A stretch of DNA of 64,000 bases from Salisapilia sapeloensis. Lineage: Eukaryota > Oomycota > Peronosporomycetes > Peronosporales > Salisapiliaceae. The notes below the pieces were generated by a model that did no database searches, had not been told where the DNA came from, and was given only the letters and a program-made list of their open reading frames with translations. The translations under genes were made by a program, and so were the position numbers. How positions within the stretch are numbered: position 1 is the first letter of the stretch; every line of letters starts with the position of its first letter. This document shows, piece by piece, positions 20,501 through 29,220 of the stretch. Where the stretch lies: contig JAADVB010000033.1 of NCBI GenBank assembly GCA_023334545.1, positions 42,167 through 106,166 on the forward strand, read 5' to 3'.

Positions 20501-21710
20501 ACTCACGGCAGTAGTCGATAGTAAGCTTACAGGTACTCGTGCGACGAATCTATCGAATGCGATTGAAGAAGTGGAAGAAGACGATAATGCTTCGAGTGTG
20601 TTTTCACAACCTTCGCATGCGATTTTAGATAACTTTTCGCCTGATATAACGCTTGCTGCGATGGAATCGATTGAAATCGCGACGCAAGAACAGATTAAAG
20701 TGCATGCTGGGTCACCAGAAGGGGAGAGGTTGCAAGAAGACTTGGCGACGTTGAAAGATCAGGTCGAAGTCGTATGTGAGTACGTTCGGAGCAAACGAAA
20801 GAAACGACATAACGCGGTCGAATCTGCTTTTGGTGAAAGTTTCGAAAACAAGAAAGAGCGCTTGAGAGAGAACTCGCAGCACGTACAGTGGAGCCATACG
20901 CCTCGATGGGACTGCACGGCGTTCGTCGTGAAATCCAATGATGATTTGCGACAGGAAGTGCTGTGCATGCAACTCATTCGACAGATCCAGGACATCTTCC
21001 AAGCTGAGCAATTGCCTCTACGCCTGTTACCGTACTCGATCATCGCAACCTCTGGCTCGACCGGTGTCATCGAGTACATCAAGAATGCTACTTCGTTGGA
21101 TCGACTGAAGAAACGGAGAGGGTACACGTCCTTACGCGACCATTTTCTCAAGACGTATGGTAACGTCGAGACACTGGCGTTCAAGACAGCCATGGGGAAC
21201 TTTGTCCAGAGTATGGCAGCCTACTCTCTCGTGTGCTACATCCTTCGCATCAAGGACCGACACAATGGAAACATCATGATCGACAGTGACGGACATATTG
21301 TCCACATTGACTTTGGTTTCATCCTCGGGATTGCGCCTGGAGGTCGCTGGAGTCTCGAAACAGCTCCGTTTAAACTCACGGCCGAGATGGTGGAAGCCAT
21401 GGGCGGCACGCAGTCTGAGTACTTCAAAGCATACGTCATCTTCCTCATCCAAGGCTTTGCAGCGTTGCAACGAAACGCCAAGACGTTGCTGCTCATGATC
21501 GGTATCATGGCCCAGCAGTCATCTTGTCCGTGCTTCTTGTCGCAACAACCACAAGCAGTCTTGCGTGATACGGAGAATCTTTTTCGAATGGACGACACGC
21601 AAGAAGAGATCGTACAGTACGTCATTGACCTCGTTCGACGTAGTCATAACAGCTACCGCACGAGGCAGTACGATACATTCCAACGCATGACGAATGGCAT
21701 TTTGCCATAA
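17577..21710 (+). CDS. Type III phosphatidylinositol 4-kinase (beta-like) with PH, FYVE and DEP domains
   Basis: Intronless, 1377 aa. Order: acidic Ser-rich leader; PH about 93-195 (VKGYLSMRDEG start, KHKWIEYIRSAL end helix); FYVE about 241-304 with its RQHHCRNCGG core and four CxxC-type pairs; PI4K helical region about 310-475; low-complexity linker; DEP about 828-918 (RGVFSGKEAVSWM, LGGELLASGALEIV); kinase about 1100-1371. The kinase has DDLRQEVL preceded by the ATP-site Lys, catalytic loop KDRHNGNIM and activation start HIDFGFIL. These blocks and NFVQSMAAYSLVCYIL match PI4KIII-beta rather than PI3K. It would make PI4P on Golgi or endosomal membranes, with PH and FYVE giving lipid-directed recruitment. 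Human PI4KB has none of the three accessory domains. It is divergent from the PH-PX gene, sharing about 280 bp of upstream DNA. Confidence 0.9.
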   Translation: MSDSDSRTLPMLSSPKTSQEMEESSASHMEQPESPALIEHASQLQEQEEQGPVSLQRTTSEAYSDDSNVPPLSTTASIVSISPSAGVEIDGLGVKGYLSMRDEGVTYHRMKRSYCRCVGVNFFRFSSSSNANNLIDASFGSEITKVEEWDGRGLLHTYRNSFKLSFRHGLAFNVDAESEDDKHKWIEYIRSALQGSTSASAIWENPNKRERSNSASNVDAYPLSAGGLEFMGGRKKSRPKFQDKPVCVHPGCNARFDSTGRRQHHCRNCGGTCCSSHSSRFAVLRHFFFNEPVRLCVSCSRVQRFALWFSMLVQRLAIIQRTRGVLRPPMEVGEEDELEKLEELLHEASFGVTDMIQLLHMHRFGYDSTYARLVHKLMSSAEDNMADFEFFLPQLFHLWLTMDWISNNVKAALLFRAVCFAASLHIRLASNIYWLARAAVDDSCGWGFGQSELYVPSYLYNKFSMCKLLMLNLEMQLAGDTWSFKQDQDLPAPSHHHQMLSDLFDRLQTLLKEMKQTSKSFPFGPICEAVTISCIPAEFLDLSAGTEQRLQPTQDNRRVFYSHIGFVQQLCEMTERLRFIEVTGRKAALKQELLQMSPPVDAFNPLGSCLDPMESFLSIAKSEGTVFTTRARAPTLLMFEVHAQDALSNESKWLQVVSPPEEAVETLPEDAEYGATTVLDDTRSSSSSNDVMASSTAIEMAAKSDIAQALSMSNLTDAGGDQSHAMDTSGDWGGDDEDKDPASTTNDNDRDGPAPVSVTIVSPTRGNKSRRRDRSGSLMNSATDSLESMLAGWKAASYKNRRKRSASEGSEAPNDADNLAAGVKFNEVEKFRQDQFVSMAQNLERSLMESNPESRGVFSGKEAVSWMRRNELVLDREHAVWLGGELLASGALEIVTANHEGFEPSSDVMYRVATEFSRLECQENAHGQMSKSFKNSRPFSMDMEHRQTSLSATFSSNRLLSPHVQHEKTGMDKSQLTAVVDSKLTGTRATNLSNAIEEVEEDDNASSVFSQPSHAILDNFSPDITLAAMESIEIATQEQIKVHAGSPEGERLQEDLATLKDQVEVVCEYVRSKRKKRHNAVESAFGESFENKKERLRENSQHVQWSHTPRWDCTAFVVKSNDDLRQEVLCMQLIRQIQDIFQAEQLPLRLLPYSIIATSGSTGVIEYIKNATSLDRLKKRRGYTSLRDHFLKTYGNVETLAFKTAMGNFVQSMAAYSLVCYILRIKDRHNGNIMIDSDGHIVHIDFGFILGIAPGGRWSLETAPFKLTAEMVEAMGGTQSEYFKAYVIFLIQGFAALQRNAKTLLLMIGIMAQQSSCPCFLSQQPQAVLRDTENLFRMDDTQEEIVQYVIDLVRRSHNSYRTRQYDTFQRMTNGILP

Positions 21711-21764
21711 ATGATAAAAAGTAGAGGCAAGAGATACCCAGCAACATGTTTCTTTGTTTACACT

Positions 21765-23328
21765 TTAAACGTCGCACGTCGTGTCTTTAAACGGGTTCTT
21801 GCTCGACTTCTTTAGCTTGGCGACAGGCATCTTATCGATCGAAAACGAATTGTTCTTCAAAGACCCCATGAGCACACCTGATTCTTTCAAACACGTCAGA
21901 CAAACAAGCACAGACATGCCAAGGAAGTGTATTGAAGTACTAACGCTTCTTTTGCTTCTTGGTCGTGCCAGCGCTCTTCGCTGCTGTCTTCTTCGTACCA
22001 GCACTTGGCTTTGGCTCAGCTTTTGCATCACCTGAAGGAGCAGAAGGTTCATGTACGTTAGCAAGTGTTTATAAGAGAGAGGACTAAAGGAGGGTGTACC
22101 GACCGCTTTGTGTCAAGTCCGCGAGCAAATTCTTCGAGTAGGCTTGATTGTCTTCTTCTTCAGACGAACTATCATCGGAGCTCTCTTCCTTCTCGGTAGG
22201 TTCCGCCGGCTTTGACTCTTGCTTGACTGGCTTCGACTTGGACTGCGCCTCCGCTTCGCTTTCACTCGACGAATTGTCGATCACTTCTGCTTGTTTCTTT
22301 GATGCTACCTCTGGGGATTTGTTCTCTTTCGAAGTGTCTTCGGACTCGTCCTTGGGGCTTTCAGTCACTGAAGCTTCTGCTTTTTCCCGATCCACCCTCG
22401 CTTGAGCAAGTGCCTTTCGTTCTTGGAAAGTCATCTTACCTGGCTTCTTTGCTGGAGCAGCAGCCTTGGCAAGCGCATCCTTTACAGCTTTTTCGCTCTT
22501 CTTGGTCTTCTTTGCAGCTGGCTTCGTCGGCTCCTCGCTGGTCTCTTCCAGCTCCGACACGGTGGATGCTGGAGACACCACCTTCTTCGCAGGAGCCTTC
22601 TTCTTCGTAGCCTTCACTTTCGTATCGACAGACGGTGCCGTGTCGTCCGTTGCATCCGTCTTGGCAACCTTCTTGGGTCGGCCTGGAGCCTTTTTCGCTG
22701 GCTTTGCCTCCTCAGCCGGCTTCGTTTCAGCCGGTTTCTCTTCCTCAGCCTTTCGCTTACCCTTTGCAGGTTTCTTGGTCTCCTCTACTGGTTTCTCCGT
22801 CGTTTCCACTTCCATAGGCTCTGGAGTAACTGCAGGAGCCTTCTCTACCTTTTTCTTCGGAGCTTTAGCTTTCTTTGGCTTGGCAACCTCCTTCTCCCCC
22901 TCTGGCGAAGCCTCAGCCACAGGCTCAACCGGTTTCACAGTTTTCTTGACAACCTTTGCCCTCTTAGCTGGCACCTTGGCGACTGCACCGACGCGGTCTA
23001 CATAGACTTGGTCCATCTCAGTGAAGTATTCACCGACTTGTGCATCCTTGGCAATGTCAGCATAGATGAACTGCTTAGAGTCGTCTTTATCCGTTTGCGC
23101 TCCATCAAGGATGCGTCCACGGAAGAGACTAGCGTCGAGACACGTGCGCAGTCTCAGGGCGCCATCTAGTGGCGGCTTATCGGGATAAACCTTGGCATAT
23201 TCCGCTCGGAAAGCGTCTTCTAGCTGCTGGACTGTCCAGGAGCGTTGAGCTGTGAGCATTATGGCCCCACCAACATCTGCAGGAGGGGCGATCACGAGCT
23301 TAAGTGTCTGCATGTGCACAACCGACAT
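21765..23328 (-). CDS. Lys/Ala/Glu-rich nuclear-type protein, 3 exons (unassigned)
   Basis: Proposed 474 aa; exons 22104-23328, 21945-22031, 21765-21877. Residues 1-110 look folded (LKLVIAPPADVGGAIMLTA, WTVQQLEDAFRAEYAKVYPD, LRLRTCLDASLFRGRIL); the fold is not recognised. The rest is a low-complexity basic/acidic tail with an AT-hook-like APGRPKKV and many KK clusters, as in nucleolar or chromatin proteins. The first intron needs a GTCGGT donor (the better GTACAC donor breaks the frame). For the second intron I prefer a GTTAGT donor and TCAG acceptor 67 nt apart, adding an end NPFKDTTCDV. Without it, translation stops at 21940. Function unknown; both 3' ends are open to test. Confidence 0.6.
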
Positions 23329-23669
23329 GTTCACTACGATGCGTTTTACCGCGCTTTTTCGATTTTGTCTTTTTAAACCATCGAAAGCTCCCTTGGGATA
23401 CTGACCAACACGTCTAGGATGAGTAGTTTCGTGCCTTTGATATCGAATAAGATCTTAATGCAACATGATACCAAAGTATCCGATGGTATCCACTAAATCA
23501 GAGTTTATAGGTACGAAATGAAATTAGAAGAGGGTTCATGACCTTTCATATTAGATACTTTTGTCATCATATACAGAGGTCTCGTTACTTGATCGTGTCC
23601 TTTTTGCATACGATACGGACGATCAGAGGTCGAATGTCATTATTTCTCTGAATATTATCTGCCAAAGAA
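23329..23669. other. Divergent intergenic region, Lys-rich gene / membrane protein gene
   Basis: About 340 bp between divergent starts. AT-rich near 23440-23580. No exon, RNA or repeat recognised; presumed to hold both promoters. Confidence 0.45.
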
Positions 23670-25697
23670 ATGTTGAATCGAGTACGGCTGAGGCTACCGG
23701 ACAGTGATTCGGAGACGACTGACTTTCCGGAAGCTGAGGTAGAAAAGCTACTTGCTGATGTCGAGTACAATGAAGTTCGTCTGAAGCGGTTGAGAGAAGG
23801 CACAACGTGGCGAGAAGCGCTGGAGAGTTGGGTCGAATCTTCCTACAATAGTGATGAAGACGAGGATTATCATGACAGTGAAGACGAAGTACAGGCACCA
23901 CCCAAGAAGAAGATTATAAGGCAAAAGAAACACATTGCTCCAGGGTACCTCAAGACGACGGTATGGTCGCTTCTCACAGTCGTCTCCACCCCACTGCTAC
24001 TGCTCGTATCGCCATTCCTACAGCACAAGTCGTCTAGCTTTTGGCCACTGAATGCAACGTCAGCTTGGAGCTTATGGTGGCGAAGTATCCTCCATCTTGA
24101 ATTCCTACTACTAGGACTCGTGCTTCTCTATTATACGCTTTGTAGTGAGCTTCCAGAAGTTGATATGAACACATTTATTCACGTGAATGCGAGTATCGAA
24201 GCTCTACACTCCTCCATCAATACTTGTAGCATACTCCTGGACCAAACGGCATCGACGAAACTCGTTCAGGACGTTTGTGTTCCTACCATGGTTCAAGTTA
24301 CTTTTATCTGTATCATTCTTGTCTTCATCTTGCGTTGTCATCGTACATGGGCTCGATACGGACTCATCTTTATCGGAGTCTTATTGTACGTAAATGCTCC
24401 GTCGATGTTGACACAGCAGTTCATGCCTAAGCCACAGATCACATCGGTCGATCCGTCCTACGTCCTACTGCATGAAGAGACAGTAGTGTCGATATCGGGC
24501 GATAATCTCCAACCAGGAGGTACGATCGCCTGGGTCGCGTACTGGGGATGTGCCAATGCAGCACTGGTTACGTCCTGTGAAAAGCAGTTTCCAGGTGTCT
24601 TTGACAGGGGCAGTGTCGCCGTCACGTTTGATACTGCCGACCGATACATTCCTTGCTATCGAGACCCACCTGATCCGTTGAAAGAGCAAGAGTTTGTGTG
24701 CTTTGAAGACGTCAGGATTAGTGTGAGGGAGCAGAATAGGATTCCTGGTTGGTCCATGATGAAACGCTGGTGGTCGAAGGGAGAGACGGAGCGAGATACA
24801 AAGGAGGAGGCTCCTAAAGTGGTAGGTGGGGGTGATAATCCAGAGGATGCAAAGATGAAGGTTCATCATACATTGGAAGAGGTGACGAGCAAGGTGGAAG
24901 AGATCGCTGCTGCGATTGATATGAAGATTGATCAGCACGATGCACCAGCAAAAGGAGACGACACCTCTGTCGTCTTAAATGCCAAGGACGAAGGTAGTGC
25001 AGACAGTAAGCGAGCTTCCTCCAGTGAGTCTATACGTAATCTTCAAGACAACGAGAGGGAGGAGAATGCTATGGACTTGATGCTACCTGCAATTACTACA
25101 GCGGATGAGGCGACAGGTACTAGAGCAAGCGACGGATCGCTAGAGGACGATGAAGAAGTACTTAGTGAAACTACATTACCTCAGGAAACCGAAGACTTTA
25201 CTACTGATGCTTCCGTCGATGATAAAGATATAAAGACCGCGGATGAGGAAGAGAGTGGAATCAAGACCTTTGTTGTGCTGAAGGATATAGGTCATGAGCC
25301 AGTGTCCATGACAAGTGGCAAGCTGATAGATGACGAGGAGGAAGATGATCTCATGGAAGCAAAGGATGATGCTATCAACACCCTGCAAGATGATGATGTC
25401 CTTTTAATTAGTACCCAACAAGATGAAGCTTTGGTACAGGAGCAAACGATGGGATATAAAGACAGTGTGTCTCCAGAACCAGTCAATCTTTACCAAGGGG
25501 AAGAGGCTACAATAGTAAACACGGACAAGAGTTATAAGGATAGCGTCACAACAAACACGTTGGTGGCCGTAGAATCCGACACGACGATGGACCACAACAT
25601 GCCATCCAAAGCCAAGCTTTCTGACAGATCTATTAAAAAGTCATCAAGAGAACGAAAGGAACCTACGACGAGAGTACAAACCATTGAAAAGAAATAA
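23670..25697 (+). CDS. Multi-pass membrane protein with IPT/TIG-like segment and acidic tail (unassigned)
   Basis: Intronless, 675 aa. The N-terminal 90 residues are acidic and then basic (SYNSDEDEDYHDSEDE, then PPKKKIIRQKK). Four hydrophobic segments follow at about 94-118 (WSLLTVVSTPLLLLVSPF), 136-157 (LEFLLLGLVLLYYTL), 205-225 (VQVTFICIILVFIL) and 231-249 (YGLIFIGVLLYV). Directly after comes a segment like an IPT/TIG immunoglobulin-type fold, PQITSVDPSYVLLHEETVV and ISGDNLQPGG, up to about residue 350. It has paired Cys (WGCAN, TSCEKQF, IPCYRD, VCFED) that could be oxidised if lumenal. The C-terminal 300 residues are disordered and strongly acidic. I do not recognise the family. Its end lies 48 bp from the convergent zinc-finger gene. 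Confidence 0.75.
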   Translation: MLNRVRLRLPDSDSETTDFPEAEVEKLLADVEYNEVRLKRLREGTTWREALESWVESSYNSDEDEDYHDSEDEVQAPPKKKIIRQKKHIAPGYLKTTVWSLLTVVSTPLLLLVSPFLQHKSSSFWPLNATSAWSLWWRSILHLEFLLLGLVLLYYTLCSELPEVDMNTFIHVNASIEALHSSINTCSILLDQTASTKLVQDVCVPTMVQVTFICIILVFILRCHRTWARYGLIFIGVLLYVNAPSMLTQQFMPKPQITSVDPSYVLLHEETVVSISGDNLQPGGTIAWVAYWGCANAALVTSCEKQFPGVFDRGSVAVTFDTADRYIPCYRDPPDPLKEQEFVCFEDVRISVREQNRIPGWSMMKRWWSKGETERDTKEEAPKVVGGGDNPEDAKMKVHHTLEEVTSKVEEIAAAIDMKIDQHDAPAKGDDTSVVLNAKDEGSADSKRASSSESIRNLQDNEREENAMDLMLPAITTADEATGTRASDGSLEDDEEVLSETTLPQETEDFTTDASVDDKDIKTADEEESGIKTFVVLKDIGHEPVSMTSGKLIDDEEEDDLMEAKDDAINTLQDDDVLLISTQQDEALVQEQTMGYKDSVSPEPVNLYQGEEATIVNTDKSYKDSVTTNTLVAVESDTTMDHNMPSKAKLSDRSIKKSSRERKEPTTRVQTIEKK

Positions 25698-25745
25698 CAC
25701 TTCGAATCGTTGGAACGTACGGAGGATAGGAAGATGACGAAATGA

Positions 25746-26797
25746 TCAAATACTCATTTTGGTTTGATTGTCTGGAGCTGGTGCGAAGTGTGCTAGAGCT
25801 CGGTTCAAAGCCTCCCAATCGACACTTTCATACCACGTTCTTTCCTTTCGTGCCAACGCTTGCTCTCGTATCGTCAGCTCTCGTTCTTTCAACTCTACTT
25901 TTTTCTGAAACTTTTTCTTTGCAAACTCCAACTTTTGACGTTCCAACGCTAAGTGCTCTCGAAGGTATGCTTCGTAAGTCAACGTAGAAGACGACTGATT
26001 TGGATTGGCATGGAGTGATTGACTTGTCTCGGACTGCATGGTCGATACGTCTCCAGATGACGCATGCTGCGAATGACAGAGATTAGAGGTACAATGTAAT
26101 ACGAAGACAGGAGGTGGTAACGTACGGATGTATCGGTTGGGTGGATGGATGTGCTCGTGGAAGAATGCAGTAGACTATTGGTGACGTCCATTGTCGATAC
26201 GTTTCCTAGAGTGTCACTTGTAGGTGGAAGTACGCTGCCAGTCGACAACATGATCATGGGATCCGTGAAATGCGAAGAATCTTTCTTCACGACGCTCGTG
26301 TTGGAATTCAGAAACTGCATTCTGGACTCTGTTGTCTTCGGAAGAGCGTTAAACTCTTCCCACCGCTTTGGATGCGCGTGGTGCATGTGACTTCGCAAGT
26401 TGTCGACACGAAACGTACGAAAGAACTTGATCGTTGTATTGGACTTGCGTCGACGTTTCTTACCGTCTTGGGCTTCCGTCCGTTCGACTTTCTCACCTTC
26501 AACATCCTTTTCACGACCGAATGCTTTGCATAGACCGCAAGTCGCTAGTGTGACTTCATTGGAAATAGGGTCGCGTTCCAGCGGTAAAAGAGCGAAGTCG
26601 ATGGTATAACGATCTTGGTATCGATGACGCTTTTGTCGTATGCCAAAAGCTTCTTTATTCGTATTGTCCGAAGCATAGTAGCGCACTGCGAGGCTTTGAT
26701 CGCTCTGATCTCCTTCCATTTCGTCTGCATCTCGCTTGCGATCAGTGGGCAGTTCAGATTCTACATTTGCACTAATGGAGGAATCCGTAGACTCCAT
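25746..26797 (-). CDS. BED-like zinc finger / coiled-coil protein, 2 exons
   Basis: Protein of 330 aa; exons 26126-26797 and 25746-26066, intron 59 nt. A single zinc-finger-like unit is seen: ATCGLCKAFGRE for the Cys pair and, about 45 residues later, LRSHMHHAHPKRWEEF for the His part. The spacing and the trailing W resemble BED fingers of transposase-derived and chromatin proteins. The C-terminal 90 residues form a charged coiled coil (YLREHLALERQKLEFAKKKF, ELKERELTIREQAL) suited to dimerisation. A sequence-specific DNA-binding role is an inference. There is no transposase catalytic domain, so this would be a domesticated or stand-alone factor. The start is the ATG at 26797. Two related palindromes lie 53-141 bp upstream of it. 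Confidence 0.7.
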
Positions 26798-26849
26798 CAC
26801 AGCAATGTGTTGATAAATTGGCGTAAATACTCGCGCTGGGAGATATAGA

Positions 26850-26867
26850 GTAGCGTAAATTGGCTAC
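26850..26867. promoter_or_regulatory. Palindromic motif copy 1 upstream of the BED-like gene
   Basis: GTAGCGTAAATTGGCTAC: 5-bp inverted arms GTAGC/GCTAC around a GTAAATTG centre. It shares TAGCGTAA...TT...GCTA with copy 2. The inference is a dimeric transcription-factor site for one or both divergent genes. Confidence 0.35.
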
Positions 26868-26917
26868 GAGGTGAACACGGACTTGAGTATCCCGTTATTG
26901 TGTTCAAGTGACGTCTT

Positions 26918-26938
26918 ATTTAGCGTAATTCGCTAAAT
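26918..26938. promoter_or_regulatory. Palindromic motif copy 2 (perfect 8-bp arms)
   Basis: ATTTAGCG, spacer TAATT, CGCTAAAT: a perfect inverted repeat with 8-bp arms, starting 68 bp to the right of the start of copy 1. The half-site TAGCG/CGCTA is shared. Possible operator; it could in principle also fold as a short hairpin in a leader RNA. Confidence 0.4.
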
Positions 26939-27560
26939 ATACGTGTAGCTTTGGAGCTTGTAAAAGGTGGGCTTCACCATTCTACAAAATGGAGTGTGCT
27001 ACGTTTGAGACCACCATGTTTGTTAAAATCGGAGCATTACCTAGTATGCTTTCTAATATGTGTTGACTGGATCGCTGCTACCTTCTAGTGACTGTAAATG
27101 CCGCCAATACATCTGAAAATGGCACATTCAAAGTACAGTTGAGACGGAGTCATATGCGTACTGGTCGTTACATGAGTGAATTTAATCTTACTGGACACCA
27201 TGGATGAGCTCGTGGTTCTGTGTAGAAAAATGGTGTTTTAACACACACTTTAGCTCCTTCAAAGCTGTCTTGCTACATGTAAGTATTTAGGATGCTCGTA
27301 GTCGCAGTTTCATGACGACGCGATTTCGTTGGCTATCAAAAGAAGAAGCGATGATCATTGGACGCCCCTGATATCTACTAACTTCAACATCATCGTCCTC
27401 GTTCATGAGCACCTTGGACGAGAACCGTCCTTCCGCTGCTGAGTACACCGTCTACACCGCAAGATTTTCCCCATAAGAAGTTGTGTAGTCATTCTACAAT
27501 TTAAATAGTGACTGAGCAAAGCATACGCAAAGAGCTGAAACGTCAATAGTTCGACCACCA

Positions 27561-29069
27561 ATGGAGGTTACCACTGCGCTCACGACAGATCAACAATGCG
27601 ATACGAGACCGAAATTCGACGCTAGTCTTGCAGATGCACATAAATGCACAGAGCATGAACAACTATGGAAAATCTTCACGACCTATGCGCTGCAACTATC
27701 AAGTGAAGACCCGACTCGAATGCGAGTCGGCAATGTCGTTCATCTGCTCCAAGACTGCGGCATTATCGACTCTGATGGATCAATGGAAGCAAGAATTATG
27801 GAGAAAGACGTCGAAATCGTCTGTGGGTCTTTTGTGAAGCACTATCCCAGTGACCATGAAGGTTCGAAAAAGATCCATTTCACCGCATTCCTTGCTCTCC
27901 TCCAGTACCTCTCGAAAATGGTAAGCACAATTTCCTTTGGAATACAAGTCGGTAATGAGCCCTAATTGTAAACCTATGCCCATATAGTCTGGCGAACTCG
28001 ATCAAGAGAAAGCATACGAATCGCTCGTTCGAACATGTCTTGAGCGTCATAAGAGGGCAAGGTACGATTGCCTACTGCATATCTTTGTTCGAATAAGAGT
28101 ATTTACGCTTTTTGGTGAAGAGTCCGAACCAATGTTATGAAGGAATACAAGGAATGCCAAAAACTACTCGAGATGTTCAACGTGCCTCTTGCCAAGGTCA
28201 TACCCATTATCGATTGACTACTGCTAGCAACAATCTCATAATACCCATTCTAGATGTTTGCATATTACGCGAAGCGCACTTTTGAGAAACTCGAGAAGGC
28301 CGAACCCGGATTTGCAAAACATTGTCCGGCCCATATGAGCTATGCCGAATGCTTGGCCTTTGCAAAAAGTTATGGTATCATTGCACCAGATGTGCTCACT
28401 ACGACAGATTTTGCTGCACTCTACGCTGACAGTCTTCCAAGGGCTCCGCTCGACGAGTACAAGCGGGTTTTAGTGTATGAAGGCTTCCTTCATCTCCTCG
28501 TGCGATTGGCAGTCAAGATGTGTGACGACTCGAATGTTCCAGCGGGAATGAAGCTCAAGTATGCTATTTAATCCTGTTATTAACTCTGTCCGTGCTGACT
28601 TAAACCATAGAGCCCTGTTTCAGCTCATGTGGTTAGCCTCAGCACCAACTCATTTATTTCAGACAAACATGCAGCAAGTCATTAAAACAGACCGCACGAG
28701 CACGACCACTGTAACTACTTCCATCTTCCTAGTGACCGCTTTGAGATACTGACAAACTAATCTACTATAGCTCAATTCTATCTTTTCAGATCACTTTGAG
28801 AAGTTTTGGCGAAAGGAGAAATGCGAGTATGTGACCTCTTTCGATTATAGTTGGCGACATCTCACAGGGTCTGAAACAGGAATTACATTAGCATCTTGGC
28901 AACAAAGTGCATAAGTCAAGACGATAGCTCTAAATACCACTTGATCATGCGTCTAGCTCAACCGAAAGCTGTGCCATCACCACCGCCTACACCGTTAACA
29001 CGCCGAGCAAGTCTCATCCAAGCTTCATCCGAGAAAGATCAAATGCAGTCTCAAAGAGTCTTTCACTGA
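27561..29069 (+). CDS. Unassigned seven-exon protein with two EF-hand/TPPP-like helical modules
   Basis: Protein of 386 aa. Exons 27561-27920, 27988-28061, 28121-28196, 28254-28558, 28611-28710, 28771-28826, 28880-29069; introns of 52-67 nt. Two helical modules share a layout: the first runs from EQLWKIFTTYALQLSSEDP to HFTAFLALLQYLSKM, the second from CPAHMSYAECLAFAKSYGI to YEGFLHLLVRLAVKM. Each ends with a phrase of the F..FL..L..LA type that is common in EF-hand-like and p25-alpha (TPPP) proteins of ciliated protists. No canonical calcium loop is present. The C-terminus is Pro/Ser-rich (PSPPPTPLTRRASLI), a possible phosphorylation site. A cytoskeletal or ciliary role is only a suggestion. 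The end is 151 bp from the convergent RPA1 gene. Confidence 0.65.
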
Positions 29070-29220
29070 GTCTATCTTAGAGCTTGGGAAAGAGAAGAGA
29101 ATATCAATTGATGACTGGCTCTCCATACGTTTCCTTTCACTACACATTCCGGTATGCTTACAAGGACTATTAAAAAGAATAAACAAAACTTCTAAAAACC
29201 TGGAAGTATCTATTCTCTCC

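Larger units (their letters stand above)
26798..27560. other. Longest protein-gene-free gap outside the tRNA block; divergent promoters
   Basis: About 760 bp between two divergent starts. It holds two related palindromes (listed separately) near its left end. Short open frames inside have no recognisable product. Nothing else seen. Confidence 0.5.

Noticed and set aside
22402-23169. Leu/Arg-rich open frame on the + strand
   Set aside because: Mirror image of the Lys/Ala/Glu-rich gene on the minus strand; the composition is explained by the low-complexity coding on the other strand.
25746-26797. Active DNA transposon because of the BED-like finger
   Set aside because: There is no transposase catalytic domain, no terminal inverted repeats and no target duplication around the gene.
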